Assembly (NCBI GenBank): GCA_003506275.1
Contig: DOBD01000188.1
Coordinates: 1,785-9,844 of the forward strand
Source: Bacteroidales bacterium
GTDB taxonomy: Bacteria > Bacteroidota > Bacteroidia > Bacteroidales > UBA1402
DNA length: 8,060 nt
Direction of reading: 5' to 3'
Shown: piece by piece, positions 1 to 4,391 of the stretch
Numbering within the stretch: the stretch's first letter is position 1
Layout: each line of letters begins with the position of its first letter
Translations under genes and position numbers: made by a program
Notes under the pieces: model-generated
Databases searched by the model: none
Seen by the model: the letters and a program-made list of their open reading frames with translations, nothing else
Told to the model about the DNA's origin: nothing

Positions 1-494
1 CTTCCGATGTTGGTAATGATGGGTTGAGGAAAGGAACCCAAGATGATGGGTTGTGTTGGCGTACCCACCTGCCCCGACCCATTACCCACATACGGATCAA
101 TCTTCAATTTGATGGTGATTTCTGCCGGCACATTGCTCATGCCCATACTTACATAAATGGAATTGGTCGAGCTAGGCTCCACCACCGAGGAATAATTGAT
201 CCAGATACTGGCTTCGCGGGGGGTGATGCGCTGAGTGACTGCGTCTTCGGTTGGTGCCAATGATAATTGCAAGTCCTTTCCCGCTAAACTCAAATTAGCC
301 TTTGGGGGTATTCCAAGCATGACAGGTAGCTTCGTCTCATTGGTGTCAAAGCCGATTTTGGGTGGCTGTTGTGCGTAAGCGAGTTCTCCAATGATTATTC
401 CTAACAACAAGACCATATTTTTACTGGCCCACCAGTTCTTGGTTGGAAGCGAAAAAAAACCAGAGCAGAGTGACCAGAGACCACCTATTGACAT
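1..494 (-). CDS. Secreted subunit-like protein, 5' part (3' end outside window)
   Basis: The frame opens at ATG 494-492, right after an in-frame TAA at 500-498, and stays open to the left edge (164 complete codons). The start at 494 is preferred: the next ATG (416) would leave a signal peptide of about 15 residues without positive charge, whereas 494 gives a lysine-containing n-region followed by the hydrophobic stretch MVLLLGIIIGELAYA and a likely cleavage before QQPP. A promoter with its -7 box at 545-538 would leave a leader of about 37 nt. The mature part has the family pattern: a strand WINYSS (like RLRITSL in the paralogs), then SIYVSM, and at the edge IITNIG followed by a partial AG- codon, exactly where paralogs read IG(S/T)C. 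About 50 residues are therefore probably missing. The role is inferred to be an exported structural subunit. Its G+C (30 of 60 in line 121-180) is higher than in the neighbouring plus-strand genes. Confidence 0.8.
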   Translation of the reverse strand, partial: MSIGGLWSLCSGFFSLPTKNWWASKNMVLLLGIIIGELAYAQQPPKIGFDTNETKLPVMLGIPPKANLSLAGKDLQLSLAPTEDAVTQRITPREASIWINYSSVVEPSSTNSIYVSMGMSNVPAEITIKLKIDPYVGNGSGQVGTPTQPIILGSFPQPIITNIG

Positions 495-537
495 ACCTTA
501 TTTGGTTTGTCCGTTAAACGAAAAAGAAAACACAATG

Positions 538-568
538 CAAATATACCGTTTTTTCAAATAGTATCAAC
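538..568 (-). promoter_or_regulatory. Bacteroidota-type promoter for the left minus-strand gene
   Basis: On the minus strand GTTG (568-565) is followed by a 19-nt spacer and TATATTTG (545-538), matching the TTTG / TAnnTTTG consensus of the Bacteroidota housekeeping sigma factor with one mismatch in the -33 box. Transcription would start near 531, about 37 nt before the chosen ATG at 494. Confidence 0.65.
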
Positions 569-585
569 TTGTTTTCTGGGCGTTT

Positions 586-603
586 ACAACCTATACAACC
601 TAT
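586..603. repeat. Tandem 9-bp direct repeat between divergent promoters
   Basis: ACAACCTAT occurs twice with no gap (586-594 and 595-603). It lies just upstream of the minus-strand -33 box and about 80 bp upstream of the plus-strand -33 box, a position suited to an activator or repressor site. Function is inference. Confidence 0.5.
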
Positions 604-614
604 ATTGTCAATAT
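602..614. promoter_or_regulatory. 13-bp perfect dyad, candidate operator
   Basis: ATATTG-T-CAATAT is a perfect inverted repeat with a one-base centre. It overlaps the end of the tandem 9-bp repeat and lies between the two divergent promoters. The symmetry would fit a dimeric DNA-binding regulator; no regulator gene is visible in the window. AT-rich short palindromes also arise by chance. Confidence 0.35.
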
Positions 615-681
615 CTTCTTCAAATGTTCTTTGGATCTTTTGCCCGACCTCCTTTTTTAACACTTCAAGAACTGTCTCTTC

Positions 682-712
682 TTTGGCCAGTTATTAATTA
701 ACACTATATTTG
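682..712 (+). promoter_or_regulatory. Bacteroidota-type promoter for the 813-1379 gene
   Basis: TTTG (682-685), a 19-nt spacer and TATATTTG (705-712) are a full match to the Bacteroidota vegetative consensus. Transcription would start at about 718-720, leaving a leader of roughly 90-95 nt before the ATG at 813. Confidence 0.75.
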
Positions 713-812
713 TTGCACCAAATAGTTTCCTTTCGCTGGCTTGTTACGCCTTGTCTTGATGTATTCATATACCTATTATATTGAGAGTGACAAAAATTTG
801 ATTTATATGACC

Positions 813-1379
813 ATGAAAAGGCATGCTCCAATTCTTCTTTTAATAGGCTTTTTTCTGGCAACAACCTCAGCTAATGCTGTTATTACTAGAACTTACACTT
901 TCAAAATCAAAATTCCGGACATCAAGATGATGAGAATCATCACACCAGGGGTGACCGGAACGATACATTTAGAACTAAACGCTTTTCAAGCTGGCGCACC
1001 TGTTGACCCAACCGGTACTGCAATTAACAGTAATTCCTGGCTACAGCTAACTTCGATTGCACCCCTTAATGAAACACGAAAAGTTGTTGTTCAGGTGACA
1101 GATGGTACGAATGTGCCGTTAGGCACGCTGCTTTATCTGTCAGCTACTGGTTGTACAACGGGTGATGGAGCGCGAGGTACGGCCTATCAAAATTTGGAAT
1201 TGTCCAGTTCGACGGCAAAAACCTTAATTGATGGTATTGGTAGTTGTTATACAGGAACCGGCAATACTGAAGGCTACAATTTAACCTATTTGTGGATGCC
1301 AGATCCTGAAAATATTGATAAGTTGGTTGCTTTTTCAAGTTATCAGATATATGTAACGTATACATTTACCAGTTATTGA
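813..1379 (+). CDS. Secreted subunit-like protein (paralog 1 of the plus-strand cluster)
   Basis: 188 residues if started at ATG 813, which directly gives a classical signal peptide: MKR, a hydrophobic core, and cleavage after SANA before VITRTYTF. The ATG at 807 (adding Met-Thr) is also possible. The longer frame from TTG 741 adds 24 residues with no signal character and is rejected. The mature protein has the family layout: an N-terminal strand of alternating residues (TYTFKIKI), a central WLQLTS strand followed by RKVVVQV and VPLGTLLYL, the motif IGSCYTGTG...EGYNLTY with Cys at about residue 145, and a final strand IYVTYTFTSY. A second Cys at about residue 114 could form a disulfide with it in the periplasm. 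It has its own strong promoter and is separated by 225 bp from the next gene, so it may be transcribed apart from it. The role as an exported structural subunit is inferred from context. Confidence 0.8.
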   Translation: MKRHAPILLLIGFFLATTSANAVITRTYTFKIKIPDIKMMRIITPGVTGTIHLELNAFQAGAPVDPTGTAINSNSWLQLTSIAPLNETRKVVVQVTDGTNVPLGTLLYLSATGCTTGDGARGTAYQNLELSSSTAKTLIDGIGSCYTGTGNTEGYNLTYLWMPDPENIDKLVAFSSYQIYVTYTFTSY

Positions 1380-1604
1380 TTGGTTTTTTTGGAGCTTTGG
1401 GGTCGCTCGCTATGTTGCTACAATGTGGCTTTTCTTTGTGTCTTGGCTCTTTGTATCCTTTTTGTATCCTAGTTTCCCCTATTTTGTATCTCTTATGTGG
1501 CCCTTTTTTTTAATGGGTGACAAAATTTGCACTACTTTTGTTTCGTCAATTAGTATCCAATTACAAAGAAATAATCAAACAGACTAACATTTAATTGTAA
1601 TAGT
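1380..1604 (+). other. Intergenic region with TTTGTATC repeats, no gene
   Basis: The first bases after the stop hold a weak ACCA...TGGT stem (overlapping the stop) followed by seven T, a possible but poor terminator. TTTGTATC(C)T occurs at 1450-1459, 1461-1470 and 1483-1491, starts 11 and 22 bp apart, with a one-mismatch copy at 1435-1443. A candidate promoter -7 box lies near the 3' end. No open frame here is convincing. Confidence 0.5.
1533..1540 (+). promoter_or_regulatory. Candidate -7 box for the 1605 gene cluster
   Basis: TACTTTTG matches TAnnTTTG. At the expected -33 distance there is only a T-rich run (about 1504-1511) with no TTTG, so the promoter is weak or needs an activator. The start would lie near 1547, about 58 nt before ATG 1605. 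It could drive the three subunit genes 1605-3393. Confidence 0.45.
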
Positions 1605-2216
1605 ATGAAAAAGTATGTAGTGTCTATTATTTTATTGGCCGCTTTGGTAGCGCCTCAGGGATTGTTTGCAGATGACTCTCAATCAACTCAAGCAATAAAC
1701 ATGAGCGTTGGTGGGGCTGCTTTGATTAAAGTGGTAAAATCAGATGGAAGCGAAACGGCTCCAATTTCTTTATCACTTGGTGGGCCGTCCGTTGCCGGTT
1801 CTAGTATTGACTCACTTGCCGAAGACGCAACTACCCGTATGAGGTTGACCAATTATGTGGCCTCGGGTACTTATAGAAAAATCCAAGCAGAACTTCCATC
1901 AACGGAGAGTAGTACTTGGGCTTCTTCCAATACACGCTTGCAGGTAGAATTACAGGCCCCCGCAAATGCAACAGCGTTATCTCATTTTAGAAATTATACC
2001 AATGCAGATGACTTGCAAGGTTTGCAAACGTTAGCCGACAATACTGGTACCAAAGGGGCACAAGATTTGGTCAAAGGCATTCAGACTGCCTGGTCTGGAA
2101 CCGAAGCGAATGATGGATATGTAATTAGGTATGTTTTTACTCAGGTGAGTTTTGCTAGTGAGGCACAGCCTGTTCCATCTACAACGGTTACTTTTACCAT
2201 TGTTGAAGATAAATAA
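1605..2216 (+). CDS. Secreted subunit-like protein lacking the family cysteine (paralog 2)
   Basis: 203 residues. The signal peptide is MKKYVVSIILLAALVAPQ... with likely cleavage after LFA before DDSQS. The start has no Shine-Dalgarno sequence, as is common in Bacteroidota. The mature part follows the family: strand QAINMSVGGAALIKV, a central TRMRLTNYV strand then RKIQAEL, a short Ser/Thr/Trp-rich insertion (ESSTWASSN), a strand RLQVELQAP, the motif region GIQTAWSGTEANDGYVIRY, and a terminal strand TVTFTIVEDK. The position that is Cys in most paralogs is Ala (about residue 162), while the surrounding W-S-G and D-G-Y residues are kept, so this looks like a substituted but intact family member. 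It is the first gene of a tight run of three subunit genes and is a candidate major or linker subunit (inference). Confidence 0.8.
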   Translation: MKKYVVSIILLAALVAPQGLFADDSQSTQAINMSVGGAALIKVVKSDGSETAPISLSLGGPSVAGSSIDSLAEDATTRMRLTNYVASGTYRKIQAELPSTESSTWASSNTRLQVELQAPANATALSHFRNYTNADDLQGLQTLADNTGTKGAQDLVKGIQTAWSGTEANDGYVIRYVFTQVSFASEAQPVPSTTVTFTIVEDK

Positions 2217-2243
2217 TCTTGCTGTCTGTGATGTTTTCATGAA

Positions 2244-2262
2244 CTTACCAAAGCTGGTTAAG
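2244..2262 (+). promoter_or_regulatory. Bulged hairpin just upstream of the 2265 start codon
   Basis: CTTACCA (2244-2250) pairs with TGGTTAAG (2255-2262) through seven base pairs with one bulged T and an AAGC loop, ending two bases before ATG 2265. It could shield the start in the mRNA or mark processing between subunit cistrons. It lacks a following T-run, so it is not a typical terminator. The structure is only modestly stable and may be chance. Confidence 0.3.
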
Positions 2263-2264
2263 CA

Positions 2265-2813
2265 ATGAAAATCCTACATATTCTATTACTCTTGTTCGCA
2301 ACCTCATTGTCTGTGCTTGTCAAGGCTGCAGATAGCGAGGTTGCAACACAGGAAATTACCCTAAATGTAGCCAGCACAGCATTACTTGCAATCTCTGGTC
2401 CTCCTGTTGTGCTTCAAATGAATGGGGCCGCTGAAGCCGGTGATGCGGTGTCTGAGGCCGTAGAAGATCAGAATACCAGGTTGCGCATAACATCTCTGGT
2501 GACTGGAAGTGAAACTCGTTCTATCTCAGCTAAAATATCTGAATCACCTATTGGAACCCGATTGCTTGTATCTTTGCTGGAACCTAACGAGAGTTTCGTG
2601 AACCGCACTGAAATGGGTGTGCTAAAGGGGGAACAAGAATTGGGCATTAATGATGTGACACTGATAGATCAAATTGGAACGTGTTGGTCTGGAAAGCAAG
2701 ATGGAGATGGCTACGTGATTAAATACAAATATGAAGCCATAGAAGGTGCTACCGTTTTAAGAGGAGGGAGCATTACAATCACATATACCATTTTTGAGGC
2801 TTCGCCTGAGTAA
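2265..2813 (+). CDS. Secreted subunit-like protein (paralog 3)
   Basis: 182 residues. The signal peptide MKILHILLLLFATSLSVLVKA is probably cleaved before ADSEVAT. The mature protein is perhaps the clearest example of the family: N-terminal strand QEITLNVASTALLAI, a loop ending in AGDAV, the central strand TRLRITSLV, SETRSISAKI, IGTRLLVSLLEP, the motif IGTCWSGKQDGDGYVIKYKY with a single Cys at about residue 140, and a C-terminal alternating strand SITITYTIFE. It starts 48 bp after the previous stop and ends 10 bp before the next start, so it is almost certainly co-transcribed with the 2824 gene. The all-beta pattern with edge strands at both ends suits a subunit that polymerises by strand exchange, but that mechanism is inference. 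Confidence 0.82.
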   Translation: MKILHILLLLFATSLSVLVKAADSEVATQEITLNVASTALLAISGPPVVLQMNGAAEAGDAVSEAVEDQNTRLRITSLVTGSETRSISAKISESPIGTRLLVSLLEPNESFVNRTEMGVLKGEQELGINDVTLIDQIGTCWSGKQDGDGYVIKYKYEAIEGATVLRGGSITITYTIFEASPE

Positions 2814-2823
2814 AGGGTAGCCT

Positions 2824-3393
2824 ATGAATAACAGGGTTTTCATTTGGGTGCTGTTACTGCCTTTTATCTGCAGTAGGTTGGAGGCTCAGGAAACTGTTGT
2901 TGAGTTAAAAAACACAGCAACTGCGAACGTTTTGCTGGGAGTGACAGAGGTTTCATTGATTCGTGTCAATGCGCAAGTTATATCCTTACAGTTGAATCAA
3001 CAGGAGGCCGGTATGGCTGTTGAGTCGTATAAAGCCGATTCATCCGCACGGTTGCACATCTCTTCTTTAATTTCATCGCAGCCTCGCTACTTGACAGCAA
3101 AAATAACAGATGGTGATGTTCCGGATGGAACCGAACTAAAACTGGTGGCGTTAAATCCCAATGCCAATTTTGTAGGACCATGGGGCATTTTTAGTCCTGA
3201 GGTATCGTTGGACAGAACGGATCGTATCATCATTTCTAATATTGCTACCTGTTATTCGGGAACTGAAACTCAAGATGGTATTCCTCTAAAATTTATCTAC
3301 AGTTTGAACACTGACAGAGCAACCTATGGTTTAATTAGAGCGACACAAGGAAATAATATCGTGGTTACCCTTACCTTGTCTCCCAACCAATAA
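2824..3393 (+). CDS. Secreted subunit-like protein (paralog 4)
   Basis: 189 residues, starting 10 bp after the previous stop with a purine-rich AAGGGTAG just upstream, one of the few Shine-Dalgarno-like sequences here. The signal peptide MNNRVFIWVLLLPFICSRLEA is followed by QETVVEL. Family features: strands NVLLGVTEVSLIRV and QVISLQL, loop AGMAV, central strand ARLHISSLIS, YLTAKITDG, VPDGTELKLVALNP, motif IATCYSGTETQDG with Cys at about residue 143, and terminal strand IVVTLTLSPNQ. After D-G the usual Tyr is Ile and the conserved Y of the next strand is Phe, so this member is slightly diverged. It is the last subunit gene before a 159-bp gap and the chaperone-like gene. Confidence 0.8.
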   Translation: MNNRVFIWVLLLPFICSRLEAQETVVELKNTATANVLLGVTEVSLIRVNAQVISLQLNQQEAGMAVESYKADSSARLHISSLISSQPRYLTAKITDGDVPDGTELKLVALNPNANFVGPWGIFSPEVSLDRTDRIIISNIATCYSGTETQDGIPLKFIYSLNTDRATYGLIRATQGNNIVVTLTLSPNQ

Positions 3394-3552
3394 AAGGGAT
3401 ATTTTTCTATATGTTTTTACTTCTATGGGGTGTTTTTTATCAAAAAATATAGTTTTTTAGGGTGGAATTAGGTTTTTTTCGAAACTTCGAATACATTTGC
3501 GCTGTATCCTTCTTTTAAATGTCAATTTGAAGACCTCAAAACCTATTTCACC
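3394..3552 (+). other. Intergenic region before the chaperone-like gene
   Basis: It holds alternating T6/A6/T6 runs (3433-3438, 3442-3447, 3453-3458) that could form one of two mutually exclusive A-T-only hairpins, a poor attenuator or terminator at best. Downstream of them is a candidate promoter with a doubled TTCGAA (listed separately). No gene is seen. Confidence 0.4.
3478..3499 (+). promoter_or_regulatory. Candidate promoter -7 box with doubled TTCGAA in the spacer
   Basis: TACATTTG (3492-3499) matches TAnnTTTG. The expected -33 position has no clear TTTG (TTAGG and a T-run instead). TTCGAA-AC-TTCGAA (3478-3491) sits directly against the -7 box, inside the spacer where a bound protein would compete with polymerase. 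This suggests that the chaperone, usher and last subunit genes have a separate, controlled start about 47 nt before ATG 3553. Confidence 0.45.
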
Positions 3553-4359
3553 ATGTATAACATTCGGGTAACATTCTTTCTTCTTTCTTGCTTGATTTTT
3601 GTTTCAACTGCTATCAACGCATCAGTCGAAGTAATTGGAAGTTTGAAGCACTCTTTTATATGCTCTCCAGGCCAGACAGTGAGTGGCCAAATTCGCATTC
3701 AAAACAGCGACCCCGTTGATCAAGAAGTACGCATCTACCAAACGGATTATGTGTATAATTATCTGGATCAGACGTTTTATGATGCTCCAGGAAAAGAAAA
3801 CGGAAACAAACGCTCAAATGCGGCTTGGGTTGATTATAGCCCGAAAACGGTGATATTGAAGGCTAAAGAATCGTCCAATGTTGATTTTCAAATAACAGTA
3901 CCAGCTACTGATACCATCAATGGGACTTATTGGAGTGTTATAATGGTAGAAGGAGTATCGCCCATTGATCCTAATCAAGCTGGTCAATTGAATATTAGAA
4001 CAGTTACCCGTTATGCTGTTCAATTGGTAAATGAGGTGTCGAACCGTGGTGAAGGGAAGTTAACGTTTATGGAGCCGACGTTACTTCAAACTGACAGTAC
4101 TAAGCTTTATCTGGCTGTAGACATACTCAACGAAGGAGATCGTTTTGTTGCTCCCGAGTTGAACATGGAATTGTACGATGAAGAAGGCAATCTTGCCAAA
4201 AAGATAACCTTGGAGAGGAGAGGACTCTTTCCTCAAACATCTGTACGTTTCAGGTTTGACTTGGAAGGACTTCCATCCAAAAAAACGTATACAGCTATGA
4301 TTGTCGCAGCTGGTCAGGATGACGATGTCTTCGGACTCGAATATACGCTTTACTTCTAA
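3553..4359 (+). CDS. Periplasmic pilus-chaperone-like protein, two Ig-like domains
   Basis: 268 residues. The signal peptide MYNIRVTFFLLSCLIFVSTAINA is cleaved before SVEV. Domain 1 (about 24-137) has the pattern PGQ....GQIRIQNSDP...EVRIYQTDY, then SNAAWVDYSPKTVILKAKES, then FQITVPATD...GTYWSVIMVEG. That order of strands (PG turn, N-rich edge, W near 92, 'P..V.L' strand, 'VP' strand, YW near 126-127) recalls the first domain of PapD-type chaperones and of WxL-interacting proteins. Domain 2 (about 155-268) is a second Ig-like unit with VDILNEGDRFVAPELNMELYD and RFRFDLEGLP, ending LEYTLYF. No catalytic residues are seen. Encoded between the subunit genes and the outer-membrane gene, it is best read as the periplasmic carrier of subunits. 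I could not find the classical chaperone Arg/Lys pair by eye, so the exact family is open; an alternative is a structural Ig protein. Confidence 0.7.
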   Translation: MYNIRVTFFLLSCLIFVSTAINASVEVIGSLKHSFICSPGQTVSGQIRIQNSDPVDQEVRIYQTDYVYNYLDQTFYDAPGKENGNKRSNAAWVDYSPKTVILKAKESSNVDFQITVPATDTINGTYWSVIMVEGVSPIDPNQAGQLNIRTVTRYAVQLVNEVSNRGEGKLTFMEPTLLQTDSTKLYLAVDILNEGDRFVAPELNMELYDEEGNLAKKITLERRGLFPQTSVRFRFDLEGLPSKKTYTAMIVAAGQDDDVFGLEYTLYF

Positions 4360-4391
4360 TCGAAGTCCATAGATATTAAACATTTTACCAC

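Larger units (their letters stand above)
495..812. other. Divergent intergenic control region
   Basis: This 318-base stretch separates the minus-strand subunit gene from the plus-strand gene starting at 813. It holds no credible gene: the one plus-strand open frame (507-701) starts with TTG, has no signal peptide or family motif, and overlaps both promoters. It contains a Bacteroidota-type promoter for each direction, a tandem 9-bp repeat and a 13-bp perfect dyad, all listed separately. Confidence 0.75.

Noticed and set aside
507..701. Plus-strand open frame of 64 codons in the divergent region
   Set aside because: TTG start, no ribosome site, no signal or recognised motif, and it overlaps both promoters and the repeat structures.
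741..812. Upstream extension of the 813 gene from a TTG at 741
   Set aside because: It adds 24 residues without signal-peptide character in front of a complete signal peptide beginning at 813 (or 807), and it lies just downstream of the promoter, in the leader.
3553..3625. Lipoprotein signal (LLSC) in the chaperone-like protein
   Set aside because: The Cys lies in the middle of the hydrophobic core with LIFVST still following, and a good cleavage site exists at INA before SVEV, so an ordinary signal peptide is more likely.
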